A DNA stretch of 30,675 bases from positions 1 through 30,675 of the forward strand of contig CAIPQX010000020.1 of NCBI GenBank assembly GCA_903867285.1. The letters run 5' to 3'. Source of the DNA: an uncultured Actinomycetes bacterium (GTDB lineage: Bacteria; Actinomycetota; Actinomycetes; Nanopelagicales; Nanopelagicaceae). Positions 7,892 through 16,009 of this stretch are shown here, piece by piece (the first letter of the stretch is position 1; each line of letters begins with the position of its first letter). The notes below the pieces were generated by a model. It was not told where the DNA came from. It searched no databases and saw only the letters and a program-made list of their open reading frames with translations. A program made the position numbers and the translations under genes.

Positions 7892-8769
7892 GCGGCTCGG
7901 ATGCCGGTGCGCACCTTGCGCTCTTAGCCCTATTCGAGGGTGGGAATGAATATTGGAGCTCTGAATATCTTCGCCTGGGAGCACAAGAACTTTTGGAACG
8001 AATATCTTCCGGTGCATATGCGGATTATAAGAAGAGCGGTTACAAATTAAGCAGTTCACTGGCAGAGATAGATACAAATATGCTCGAAGATCAGGTGGCG
8101 GCATCGGGTGGATTTCTCTTGACGCGTAACGATGCGGATTGGCCAACTGGCTTAAATGATTTAAAAGCTCCGCCTATTGCACTCGTTGGTCGAGGAGCTC
8201 GGCCAGCGCTTGCAAATTTGGAGCGTTCGCTTTCAATTGTAGGAACGAGAAATCCAACGGAATATGGAGTGCGCATCTCGGGTGACTTCGCCGCTGGTGC
8301 GGTGGACCGCGAGTGGACTGTTATTAGTGGAGGCGCTTTCGGAATCGATAGCGCGGCGCATCGCGGCGCAATCGTCGCTGAAGGACAGACGATCGCAATT
8401 CTCGGTGGGGGAGTGAACTCCGTTTTTCCAAGTGGGAATGAACGCCTCTTTCGCGAGATAGTCGAAAATGGTTTGCTGCTCTCCGAAGTGTTGCCCAATG
8501 TGCATGCAATCCCCTCTCGATTTCTTACACGAAATAGATTGATAGCCGCGATTTCACGCGCAACAATTGTTGTGGAAGCCGCCTTCAGAAGTGGTTCCCT
8601 GCGCACCGCACGCGATGCGGCAGAGATATTTCGTCCAGTGCTCGCGGTTCCAGGTCCAATCACTTCGCCTACCAGTGATGGTTGTCACCGCTTGATAGGC
8701 GAGCGGACCGCTGAAATCGTTACGTCGATAGCAGACTTTATGGAACTGGTCGGCCCGCTCCTGGATTAA
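7888..8769 (+). CDS. dprA: DNA-processing protein DprA
   Basis: DprA binds single-stranded DNA taken up by the cell and loads RecA. The Rossmann-like core begins at about residue 115 with LSIVGTRNPTEYG, followed by VISGGAFGIDSAAHRGA and AILGGGVNSVFPSGN, then FLTRNRLIAAIS and a conserved VEAAFRSGSLRTA block. About 85 residues at the N-terminus are the less conserved SAM-like region. The protein stops shortly after the core (293 aa), so it lacks the C-terminal winged-helix domain of many DprA proteins. It overlaps comM by 4 bp and is 15 bp from era. Retention with comM suggests DNA-uptake processing, but no uptake machinery is in this window. Confidence 0.93.
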   Translation: MSGSDAGAHLALLALFEGGNEYWSSEYLRLGAQELLERISSGAYADYKKSGYKLSSSLAEIDTNMLEDQVAASGGFLLTRNDADWPTGLNDLKAPPIALVGRGARPALANLERSLSIVGTRNPTEYGVRISGDFAAGAVDREWTVISGGAFGIDSAAHRGAIVAEGQTIAILGGGVNSVFPSGNERLFREIVENGLLLSEVLPNVHAIPSRFLTRNRLIAAISRATIVVEAAFRSGSLRTARDAAEIFRPVLAVPGPITSPTSDGCHRLIGERTAEIVTSIADFMELVGPLLD

Positions 8770-8784
8770 TGGGACACTTAGCCC

Positions 8785-9693
8785 ATGACAACAGAGCACC
8801 GCGCCGGATTCGTTGCGGTAATTGGACGCCCTAATGTGGGTAAGTCCACCCTGGTCAATGCTCTCGTCGGCAAGAAGATTGTTATTACCTCGACCCACCC
8901 CAACACCACTCGTAACCCGATTCGCGGAATTATCTCCAGATCTGATTACCAGATGATTTTGGTGGACACCCCGGGAATCCATAAGCCCAAGACCCTGCTC
9001 GGCACGCGCCTCAATGCGATGGTGCAAGAGAATTTGGAATCGGTTGATGCCGCCCTGCTCTGTCTGCCCGCTGATGAAGCGATCGGCGCGGGGGATGAGT
9101 ACATCGTTAAGCAGTTAGGCCATATCCGTCACATTTATATCGCGGTGACAAAGGTTGATACCGCAAAGAACGATGATCTGATTGCTAAGCTCGTTGAAGT
9201 TTCCAATTTCATTACTAAGACTGGCATTACCGTCGATGAGATCGTTCCAATTTCAGCTAAGAATCTAGAGCAGACCGATTTATTGCTCGATCTATTGGTC
9301 AAGGCGCTGCCGGCATCCCCATCGCTCTACCCCGAAGACATTGATACCGATCAAGCCGCAGAATTACACATCACCGAATTGATTCGTGAAGCAGCCATTC
9401 AAGATCTATATGAAGAACTTCCGCACTCGGTTATGGTGACCATCGACGAGATGAGCAAGCGCGAAGGTAAGAACTTTTATGATATTCACGCCACGATCCA
9501 TGTGGAGCGCGACTCCCAGAAGTCCATCATTATCGGACCGCAAGGCAGTCGCTTGAAAGATATCGGTATGCGCGCCCGCGCTGGAATCGAAACATTTTTA
9601 GATGGTAAGAGCTACTTGGGATTGCACGTAAAGGTATCGAAAGAGTGGCAGCGCGATCCAAAGGCGCTGGCACGACTTGGATTTACCGAGTAA
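8785..9693 (+). CDS. era: GTPase Era
   Basis: An essential GTPase that binds 16S rRNA and helps 30S subunit maturation (302 aa). G1 is GRPNVGKST at 14-22, G3 is D61-T-P-G64 followed by IHKPK, G4 reads TKVD in place of NKxD, and G5 is SAKN. The C-terminal KH domain (about 205-302) includes IIGPQGSRLKDIG. Length and order match the family. The start is ATG 8785; GACACT lies 6 nt upstream and could act as a weak -10 for a leaderless message, otherwise the gene is read through from dprA. The 3' end overlaps the convergent EamA gene by 11 bp. Confidence 0.95.
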   Translation: MTTEHRAGFVAVIGRPNVGKSTLVNALVGKKIVITSTHPNTTRNPIRGIISRSDYQMILVDTPGIHKPKTLLGTRLNAMVQENLESVDAALLCLPADEAIGAGDEYIVKQLGHIRHIYIAVTKVDTAKNDDLIAKLVEVSNFITKTGITVDEIVPISAKNLEQTDLLLDLLVKALPASPSLYPEDIDTDQAAELHITELIREAAIQDLYEELPHSVMVTIDEMSKREGKNFYDIHATIHVERDSQKSIIIGPQGSRLKDIGMRARAGIETFLDGKSYLGLHVKVSKEWQRDPKALARLGFTE

Positions 9694-10555
9694 CTGGTTT
9701 TCTGCCTGCGTAGTAGGAACCGATCATCACGAGTGGTAAGCCGACCAATATCCCAGTAGTTAATTTTTCATGCAAAACAATAACTCCAAGCAGTACGGCT
9801 ACGCCGGTATTTATGTAAGCGACGAGTGAAGCGCGAGCTGCGCCGACATCTGCCAGGATCTTGAAAAAAACCACGAAAGCTATTGCAGTGGGGAATACGC
9901 CGAGCGCAAGGAGAGAGTAAACCGAATTTGCCCGAACATGATGATGGGGCCATTGCGCAACTGCAAAGGGTAGATATAAAACAGTAGTAATCAACATCGC
10001 GATTCCATTGACGGCCGCTCCATCGAGTTCGGGAATTTTATAACGAACTAAAGTCGGTGCGATTGCATAGGCCATAGCTGCTAGTAGCAAGAGAAGAATT
10101 GCAACGGTATCTACCTTGCCTTGCAAGCTTTCGATGCCGACGACTAAACAAATTCCGATGAAGCCAACTGCCAGACCGATGAGGCGAGAGGAATGCCAAA
10201 CAGTTTTATCGCCGAGCGCACCATTGAGAAGAGTGGCCCAGATGGCAACGGTTGCGATCAGAAGTGCAGCAAGGCCCGAGTTGAGCTTTGTCTCCGCCTG
10301 GCTGATGAATCCCCAGGGCCCTACGATCTCGATAATTCCATAGGCGGCTATCCATTTGATCTGCTTCAGCGCGGGCTTAAAAGTCCCACGTTTCACGGCA
10401 TAAGGGATAAGCAGAGAGGCGCCGATCGCTACTCGAGAGAAGACAACGAAGGCTGGCGTGAACTGTCCGGGAGCAACCGCTACACGGATGAGTAGATAGG
10501 GAACCCCCCAGAGCAGCCCGGCGAGGCCGAAGTTTATCCAACTGCTGCGTTTCAC
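9683..10555 (-). CDS. EamA family (DMT) transporter
   Basis: A membrane protein of 290 aa with ten predicted hydrophobic helices in two EamA repeats (about 5-140 and 150-285). The first repeat begins with FGLAGLLWGVPYLLIRVA, a typical DMT opening. Family members export amino acids, nucleosides or other metabolites; the substrate cannot be assigned. The start is GTG 10555, overlapping the xylB stop codon by 4 bp (GTGA), so it is translationally coupled to xylB and may handle a related metabolite. It is distinct in sequence from the second EamA gene at 16006-16905. Confidence 0.87.
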   Translation of the reverse strand: MKRSSWINFGLAGLLWGVPYLLIRVAVAPGQFTPAFVVFSRVAIGASLLIPYAVKRGTFKPALKQIKWIAAYGIIEIVGPWGFISQAETKLNSGLAALLIATVAIWATLLNGALGDKTVWHSSRLIGLAVGFIGICLVVGIESLQGKVDTVAILLLLLAAMAYAIAPTLVRYKIPELDGAAVNGIAMLITTVLYLPFAVAQWPHHHVRANSVYSLLALGVFPTAIAFVVFFKILADVGAARASLVAYINTGVAVLLGVIVLHEKLTTGILVGLPLVMIGSYYAGRKPVTR

Positions 10556-11946
10556 CAGGTAACCGTGGCGTCACGCAAAATTCGGTATCTATCCATTACT
10601 TCTGGTGTCGCCTGGGTTTGCACATGAGTGACCTTACCTAAGTTCCATTGCGGTGCCTTACCAAGCAGCGCCCACGCGGCTTGGCGCGCTGCGCCATCGG
10701 CTACATATTCTCCAGCTGGCGGAATAATCACCTCGCGACCGAAGAGTGCAGAGGCAATCTGTGCGACGGCGGGATTCTTGGCAGCTCCACCGACGAGGAA
10801 GATGCGATTGATGGCTACGCCTTGAACGGCAAGTGCATCAACAGCATCAGCCAACCCAGCGAGCATTCCCTCAATCATGGCGCGCGCAATATTTTCGGGA
10901 TTGGAATTACTTAAGTTCATCCCTGCGAATACGCCAGTCGCATCTGGACGATTAGGCGTGCGTTCGCCTTCAAAGTAAGGGAGAAGCGTCAAGCCATGTG
11001 CGCCGGCCGGAGCGCTAAGCGCCAAGTCGGAGAGGCGATCGAAGGAAACTCCCAAGATTCGCGCCGCTGCGTCGAGAATGCGCGCCGCGTTGAGGGTACA
11101 GACCAGCGGCAAATAATTTCCTGTGAGATCAGCAAAACCAGCGATGGTTCCCGTTGCTTCGTGCGTCGGAGTTGTTGAAACAGAGAATGCGGTTCCGCTG
11201 GTACCAAGAGATACGACGACATCTCCAGCGACTGCTTGTACGCCAAACGCTGCGCCAGCATTGTCTCCAGCTCCGGCGCCGATCTTTACGCCTTCAGGGG
11301 TGACGCCACCGAAGGCGTTACTCAAAACAATTCGCGGTAGATAAATTTCGCGATCGCTCTTCACCGCCAGCGCGAGTAAATCTTTGCGATATGTGGAAGA
11401 GACGGGATCGAAATAACCAGTGCCGGATGCATCGCTGCGGTCGGTAAAAAGTTGAGAGTAATCTTTTGCGCCTTGCAACTTCCACGAGAGCCAATCATGG
11501 GGGAGCGCGATGGCAGCGATTTGCGCCGCAAGCGCCGGCTCGTGATCTGCCATCCAGCGAACCTTGCTGGCAGTGAATGATGCGACCAGAACTGACCCCG
11601 TGGCGTCGGCAATGGCTTGATTGCCACCTGCTTCGCGATTGAGATCTTGCGCAGCCCCGGCGGAGCGGGTGTCATTCCATAAGAGCGCCGGGCGCAAAGT
11701 GCGGCCTGCGCTATCGAGCGCTACTAAACCATGTTGTTGTCCACCCACTGAGATGGCACTCACATCGTCCAGGCCACCGGCGCCACCGATCGCATCTTGA
11801 AGTGCAGTCCACCAGCGCTCGGGATCAACTTCAGTCCCATCTGGGTGAGGGGCACGACTTTCACGGATTAGGGCACCGCTTTCGGCATCTCGAATAACGA
11901 CTTTGACGGACTGGGTCGATGAATCCACGCCTGCAATAAGGGCCAT
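10552..11946 (-). CDS. xylB: Xylulokinase (FGGY carbohydrate kinase)
   Basis: Phosphorylates D-xylulose to xylulose-5-phosphate for the pentose phosphate pathway. The N-terminal ATPase fold opens with AGVDSSTQSVKVV; substrate-side residues include Q70-Q71-H72-G73 (VGGQQHGLVALD) and LLWNDTRS; the catalytic base is Asp228 in GAGDNAGAAFG; an ATP-site region with FLVGGAAKNP is near the C-terminus. The 464-aa length is slightly below the E. coli enzyme (484). Xylose isomerase and xylose transport genes are not in the window, so another ketose or a polyol-derived substrate is possible. ATG 11946 is supported by TACCCT 6 nt upstream. It is followed by a coupled EamA transporter. Confidence 0.88.
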   Translation of the reverse strand: MALIAGVDSSTQSVKVVIRDAESGALIRESRAPHPDGTEVDPERWWTALQDAIGGAGGLDDVSAISVGGQQHGLVALDSAGRTLRPALLWNDTRSAGAAQDLNREAGGNQAIADATGSVLVASFTASKVRWMADHEPALAAQIAAIALPHDWLSWKLQGAKDYSQLFTDRSDASGTGYFDPVSSTYRKDLLALAVKSDREIYLPRIVLSNAFGGVTPEGVKIGAGAGDNAGAAFGVQAVAGDVVVSLGTSGTAFSVSTTPTHEATGTIAGFADLTGNYLPLVCTLNAARILDAAARILGVSFDRLSDLALSAPAGAHGLTLLPYFEGERTPNRPDATGVFAGMNLSNSNPENIARAMIEGMLAGLADAVDALAVQGVAINRIFLVGGAAKNPAVAQIASALFGREVIIPPAGEYVADGAARQAAWALLGKAPQWNLGKVTHVQTQATPEVMDRYRILRDATVTW

Positions 11947-11952
11947 GGCGCA

Positions 11953-11958
11953 AGGGTA
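11953..11958 (-). promoter_or_regulatory. -10 element for leaderless xylB
   Basis: On the minus strand TACCCT ends 6 nt before ATG 11946. The region 17 nt further upstream has only a weak -35 (GTCAAC). Confidence 0.5.
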
Positions 11959-11984
11959 GACTGCGCTAGTCAGCGTTGACCACT

Positions 11985-12004
11985 ACGGGAGCCAATTCTC
12001 CCGT
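11985..12004. repeat. Inverted repeat in the xylB-pfk divergent spacer
   Basis: ACGGGAG and CTCCCGT form a perfect 7-bp inverted repeat around a 6-nt centre CCAATT. It lies about 39-58 bp upstream of the xylB start and just downstream of a plus-strand TTGACC (11976-11981). It could be an operator or a leader hairpin; no T-run follows, so it is not an intrinsic terminator. Confidence 0.5.
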
Positions 12005-12038
12005 TAATCAGGATTTGATCTAAGTACTGGAGTTAGAG

Positions 12039-13064
12039 ATGCGTTTTGGTGTTCTTACAGGTGGCGGAGATTGCCCCGGCCTCAATGGCGTAATTCGTGC
12101 GGTTGTCCGCAAAGGTGTTAAAGAGTATGGATACGACTTTGTCGGCTTCCGCGATGGCTGGAAGGGTCCGCTAGAGGGCCTCACCATGACCCTTGACCTC
12201 GCCACAACACGTGGGATCTTGCCTAAGGGCGGAACGATCCTCGGATCATCACGTACCAACCCTTTCAAGATCGAGGGCGGCGTAGAGAAGATTCAAGAGA
12301 ATTTAAAGAAGCTGGGCATTGATGCGCTTATTGCAATCGGCGGAGAAGATACTCTCGGCGTTGCAACCAAACTCGATGCTCTTGGAGTAAAAGTTATTGG
12401 CGTTCCCAAGACGATTGATAATGATCTCAACAACACCGATTTCACATTTGGATTTGATACCTCGGTAAATATTGCGATGGAAGCGATCGATCGCCTGCAC
12501 ACAACCGCGCAATCGCATCACCGCGCACTCGTTGTTGAAGTTATGGGCCGTCACGCTGGCTGGATCGCGCTACACGCTGGCATCGCCGGTGGAGCTGCTG
12601 CAGTTCTGATTCCTGAAGTGAAGTTCTCCACTGAAAAAGTTGCGGCGTGGGTTAACTCCCGCTTCGCAGATGGCTTTGCTCCCATCATCGTTATTGCCGA
12701 AGGCGCCATCCCACAAGATGGCGATATGAAGGTCAAGGATCAGACCCTCGATGCCTTTGGGCACGTTAAGTTGTCCGGAATCGGCGACTGGCTCTCTGCG
12801 GAAATTGAAGAGAAGACCGGCCACGAGACTCGTACCGTCGTCCTTGGGCATATCCAACGTGGTGGAACTCCTACCGCGTTCGATCGCGTCCTTTCGACGC
12901 GTTTTGGACTAGCCGCGATCACCGCTGCCCATGAAGGTAACTGGGGCACGATGGCTGCGCTGCACGGAACTAAGATCGAAATGGTTCCATTGGAATCTGC
13001 GACCGGTGAGCTCAAGCTCGTCGATCCATCGCGCTACGCAGAATCCGAGGTCTTCTTCGGATAA
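12039..13064 (+). CDS. pfp: 6-phosphofructokinase, probably diphosphate-dependent
   Basis: Phosphorylates fructose-6-phosphate at the committed step of glycolysis (341 aa). The PFK fold is clear: LTGGGDCPGLNGVIRAV at the N-terminus, catalytic TIDND at 125-129, and VEVMGRHAGWIA. Two residues decide the phosphoryl donor. ATP enzymes usually have GGDG(S/T) and PGTIDND; here the sequence is G101-G102-E103-D104-T105 and P123-K124-T125. Asp104 and Lys124 are the residues associated with diphosphate-dependent PFKs such as the Amycolatopsis enzyme. Donor choice is therefore an inference and ATP use is not excluded. The start ATG 12039 has GGAG at 12029-12032. The promoter is unclear; an inverted repeat lies upstream. 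Confidence 0.88.
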   Translation: MRFGVLTGGGDCPGLNGVIRAVVRKGVKEYGYDFVGFRDGWKGPLEGLTMTLDLATTRGILPKGGTILGSSRTNPFKIEGGVEKIQENLKKLGIDALIAIGGEDTLGVATKLDALGVKVIGVPKTIDNDLNNTDFTFGFDTSVNIAMEAIDRLHTTAQSHHRALVVEVMGRHAGWIALHAGIAGGAAAVLIPEVKFSTEKVAAWVNSRFADGFAPIIVIAEGAIPQDGDMKVKDQTLDAFGHVKLSGIGDWLSAEIEEKTGHETRTVVLGHIQRGGTPTAFDRVLSTRFGLAAITAAHEGNWGTMAALHGTKIEMVPLESATGELKLVDPSRYAESEVFFG

Positions 13065-13093
13065 TTAGTCGTCGCGTTGACTTCTAAACTCCC

Positions 13094-13099
13094 TAGGCT
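13094..13099 (+). promoter_or_regulatory. -10 element for leaderless DAHP synthase gene
   Basis: TAGGCT ends 6 nt before ATG 13106. A TTGACT at 13077 is only 11 nt upstream of it, too close to serve as a normal -35. Confidence 0.55.
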
Positions 13100-13105
13100 T
13101 CCCTC

Positions 13106-14449
13106 ATGACTAACCTCGATACTTTGTTTACCCCTGGACTCGTTGCGGCCCAACAACCGCAATGGCCAGGTGGCCCGGACGGGGCTGCCGTCGCTCAAGC
13201 CGTTTCCGAACTGAAGAAGTTGCCACCACTCGTCTTCGCTGGTGAGTGCGACAACCTCAAAGAGAAGGTCGCCGAAGCGCAAGCTGGTCGAGCTTTCTGG
13301 TTGCAAGGCGGGGATTGTGCCGAGACATTTGCTTCGGCGACAGCTGATTCAATCCGCAATCGCATCAAGACCATTCTGCAGATGGCCGCTGTTTTGCAAT
13401 ATGCCTCATCGCTACCTGTCATCAAGGTGGGGCGCATGGCCGGGCAATTTGCCAAGCCACGCAGTAACGATCTAGAAACCCGCGATGGAGTAACTCTTCC
13501 GGCTTACCGCGGAGATGCGGTTAATGACATTGAATTCACCGAAGAATCGCGTCAGCCCAACCCGCAGCGTCTGGTTCAGGTGTACAACACTTCGGCCGCA
13601 ACCCTCAATTTGGTTCGCGCGTTTACTCAAGGTGGTTTTGCAGATCTGCGCCAGGTACACGAGTGGAACAAGGGCTTTGCTAACGATCCCCGCTACGGCC
13701 AACGCTATGAACAGATGGCGAATGAGATCGGGCGTGCGCTTAACTTTATGACCTCTGCTGGTGTTGATCCAGAGAGCTTCAAGAAGGTGGACTTTTACTC
13801 CAGCCATGAAGCCCTGATTTTGGAATACGAGAAGGCGCTGACTCGCATCGACTCTCGTACCGGCAATGCTTACGATGTATCAGGCCATATGGTCTGGATC
13901 GGGGAGCGCACCCGCCAATTAGATGGAGCGCATCTAGATTTCGCCTCGAAGATTCACAACCCAATCGGAGTCAAACTCGGACCGAAGTCGACCGTCGAGG
14001 ATGCTCTTTCGATGATTAGAGTCTTGAACCCTGCCAATGAGCCAGGTCGTCTTACATTTATTACCCGCATGGGAGCCGGACTTGTCCGCGAAAAACTTCC
14101 GGCGCTGGTAGATGCTGTAAATAAATCGGGTGCCCACGTGCTCTGGGTCTGTGATCCAATGCATGGCAACACCTATGAAGCTCCTAGCGGCTATAAGACC
14201 CGACGCTTTGATGATGTCCTCGATGAAGTTCGCGGCTTCTTTGAAGTGCATAAGGCGCTTGGTACACACCCGGGCGGAATTCACATTGAGTTGACGGGCG
14301 ACGATGTCACCGAATGTGTCGGCGGCGGCGAGCAGATATCTGAAGCCGATCTAGCCAATCGCTACGAGACCGCCTGCGATCCACGCTTGAATCACACCCA
14401 ATCGTTGGAATTGGCCTTCCTCGTTGCTGAGATGTTGCGAGATCGCTAA
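13106..14449 (+). CDS. aroG: Class II 3-deoxy-7-phosphoheptulonate synthase
   Basis: Condenses phosphoenolpyruvate with erythrose-4-phosphate, the first step of the shikimate pathway to aromatic amino acids and folate. The 447-aa sequence is the plant/actinobacterial class II type: LQGGDCAETF with the metal-binding Cys, VGRMAGQFAKPRS, WIGERTRQLDGAH, KIHNPIGVKLGP, LWVCDPMHGNT and GGIHIELTGDDVTECVGGG. All conserved blocks are intact. The start ATG 13106 fits the short family N-terminus and the leaderless promoter. It stands alone 41 bp after the phosphofructokinase gene; the two supply carbon in the same direction, but a shared transcript is not required. The symbol follows mycobacterial usage (aroH in some actinobacteria). 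Confidence 0.95.
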   Translation: MTNLDTLFTPGLVAAQQPQWPGGPDGAAVAQAVSELKKLPPLVFAGECDNLKEKVAEAQAGRAFWLQGGDCAETFASATADSIRNRIKTILQMAAVLQYASSLPVIKVGRMAGQFAKPRSNDLETRDGVTLPAYRGDAVNDIEFTEESRQPNPQRLVQVYNTSAATLNLVRAFTQGGFADLRQVHEWNKGFANDPRYGQRYEQMANEIGRALNFMTSAGVDPESFKKVDFYSSHEALILEYEKALTRIDSRTGNAYDVSGHMVWIGERTRQLDGAHLDFASKIHNPIGVKLGPKSTVEDALSMIRVLNPANEPGRLTFITRMGAGLVREKLPALVDAVNKSGAHVLWVCDPMHGNTYEAPSGYKTRRFDDVLDEVRGFFEVHKALGTHPGGIHIELTGDDVTECVGGGEQISEADLANRYETACDPRLNHTQSLELAFLVAEMLRDR

Positions 14450-14485
14450 CCACTTTTAGATCTTTCAATTGCGCCTGAGTTGAAT

Positions 14486-14491
14486 TACCCT
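14486..14491 (+). promoter_or_regulatory. -10 element for leaderless ogt
   Basis: TACCCT ends 6 nt before ATG 14498 and lies inside the longer TTG 14480 frame, which argues for the ATG as the real start. Confidence 0.5.
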
Positions 14492-14497
14492 TATCAA

Positions 14498-14992
14498 ATG
14501 CTCCTGACCGCTACCGCAAAGACACCGGTAGGCGCGTTACAACTCATTGCAAATGAGCATGTCCTGCTCGCTGCTGGTTTTGGACCTTTACGTGAATTGA
14601 GCGCGCGTCTAGATAAATCCGATTATGACTTGGGTTTTAAGGCCGTTAAAGAGATTCCAATTATCAGCGATCTCATCCAAGATTATTTTGATGGAGATTT
14701 TGCCGCTCTTAATGGAATCAAGGTAAGACAACCCGGTCCAGAATTTTCACAAGCGGTGTGGAAGGCGATGCGAAAGATTCCGGCGGGTAAGACGATGAGT
14801 TATGCCGAGCTCGCTGATCGCGCTGGTTCGCCGGCTGCTGTTCGCGCGGCTGGAAGCGCCTGCGCCCGAAATCTAATTGCTCCAATTATTCCTTGCCACC
14901 GCGTAGTAAAGACTGGTGGCGAACTGGGCAACTACGCCTATGGATTGCATTTTAAGGAAGAGTTACTTCGCTTTGAAGGCGCGCTCCACTAG
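14498..14992 (+). CDS. ogt: Methylated-DNA--[protein]-cysteine S-methyltransferase
   Basis: A suicide repair protein that transfers the alkyl group from O6-alkylguanine to its own cysteine (164 aa from ATG 14498). The acceptor is Cys133 in the IIPCHRVV motif; the DNA-binding helix region is present (MSYAELADRAGSPAAVRAAG), followed by the ARNLIAPI segment in place of the common A.NP..I. The C-terminal G-x-L-G-N-Y-x-x-G loop is slightly divergent from GYxGG. An in-frame TTG at 14480 is less likely because a -10-like element lies between it and the ATG. The last 30 bp overlap the convergent threonine aldolase gene. Ogt type rather than Ada, since no Ada regulatory domain is attached. Confidence 0.9.
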   Translation: MLLTATAKTPVGALQLIANEHVLLAAGFGPLRELSARLDKSDYDLGFKAVKEIPIISDLIQDYFDGDFAALNGIKVRQPGPEFSQAVWKAMRKIPAGKTMSYAELADRAGSPAAVRAAGSACARNLIAPIIPCHRVVKTGGELGNYAYGLHFKEELLRFEGALH

Positions 14993-16009
14993 TTCGGGAA
15001 GCACCGAATTCACCTTTGCGATATCGGCCGCACTTACATCAAGGTGGGTAACTAATCGCAAAATAGTTGGGTTAACGGTGCTCGCTAAGATTCCAGCGCT
15101 CTTGAGCTCGCCATTTAATTCGGCGGCGCTTATCGATGCTCCAGCAAGGTCGAGGATTACGATATTTGTATCTACTTCGGCGGGGTTTACCACCGTTGGT
15201 GCAACTGCGCTTACGGACGATGCGAGCAATCGGGCGTGCTCGTGATCAGTAGATAACCGTTCGATGTTGTTGTCGAGCGCATAGTGCCCGGCTGCAGCGA
15301 GCATTCCTATTTGGCGCATTCCGCCGCCGTAGCGCTTACGCCAGATCCGAGCGCTAGCAACGCGTTCTTTATTTGAAAGCATCACCGATCCGACCGGCGC
15401 TCCTAGACCTTTGGATAAACAGACCGAGACGGTATCGAAATACTTTCCATATTCGAGAAAAGAGACTCCAGAAGCAATATGGGCATTCCAAATTCGGGCA
15501 CCGTCGAGATGCATCGTCAGACCCATCTTGAGGGACTGGTCGCGAAGTTCCTTAATCTCAGCAATTGACTGCACTGTGCCGCCACCAAAGTTGTGAGTAT
15601 TTTCGACAGCGATGGCGGTGGTGGAAACTTGATATGGACCAGAGTCGGGGCGGGCGATCCGCAGCGGATCTGCAGCACGCAAGACTCCACGCGGGGATTC
15701 CCAAGTGCGGGTTGTGATTCCACTGAATGCAGCGCCCGCGCCGAGCTCGGCACGAACGATATGAGAGAACGTTTCGGTTATTAACTCTTCGCCCGGCTTA
15801 ACTAATTGCCGGATTGCGAGTTGATTGGCGAGTGAACCAGTGGCGGTAAAGAGGCCAGATTCAAAACCAAAGAGAGCGGCGACTCTTTCTTCGAGTGAGT
15901 TTGCCGTGGGATCGTCTCCGTAAACATCATCGCCGACTGGGGCGCTCATCATTGCAGCGCGCATCTCAGCGCTTGGTTTTGTTACGGTGTCAGAGCGTAG
16001 ATCAATCAT
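14963..16009 (-). CDS. ltaE: Low-specificity L-threonine aldolase
   Basis: A PLP-dependent fold type I enzyme that splits L-threonine or allo-threonine into glycine and acetaldehyde (348 aa). It opens with IDLRSDTVTKPS and PVGDDVYGDDP, the strongest marks of the family. Asp169 in MHLDGARIWNA contacts the pyridine nitrogen and Lys200 in CLSKGLGAPVGS forms the Schiff base. All key residues are intact. In a streamlined cell this can be a glycine source. ATG 16009 overlaps the stop of the upstream EamA gene by 4 bp, so expression is coupled to it. The 3' end overlaps ogt by 30 bp. Confidence 0.93.
   Translation of the reverse strand: MIDLRSDTVTKPSAEMRAAMMSAPVGDDVYGDDPTANSLEERVAALFGFESGLFTATGSLANQLAIRQLVKPGEELITETFSHIVRAELGAGAAFSGITTRTWESPRGVLRAADPLRIARPDSGPYQVSTTAIAVENTHNFGGGTVQSIAEIKELRDQSLKMGLTMHLDGARIWNAHIASGVSFLEYGKYFDTVSVCLSKGLGAPVGSVMLSNKERVASARIWRKRYGGGMRQIGMLAAAGHYALDNNIERLSTDHEHARLLASSVSAVAPTVVNPAEVDTNIVILDLAGASISAAELNGELKSAGILASTVNPTILRLVTHLDVSAADIAKVNSVLPELVERAFKAK

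Noticed and set aside
14480..14497. TTG 14480 start for ogt
   Set aside because: A -10-like TACCCT lies within this extension exactly 6 nt before ATG 14498.
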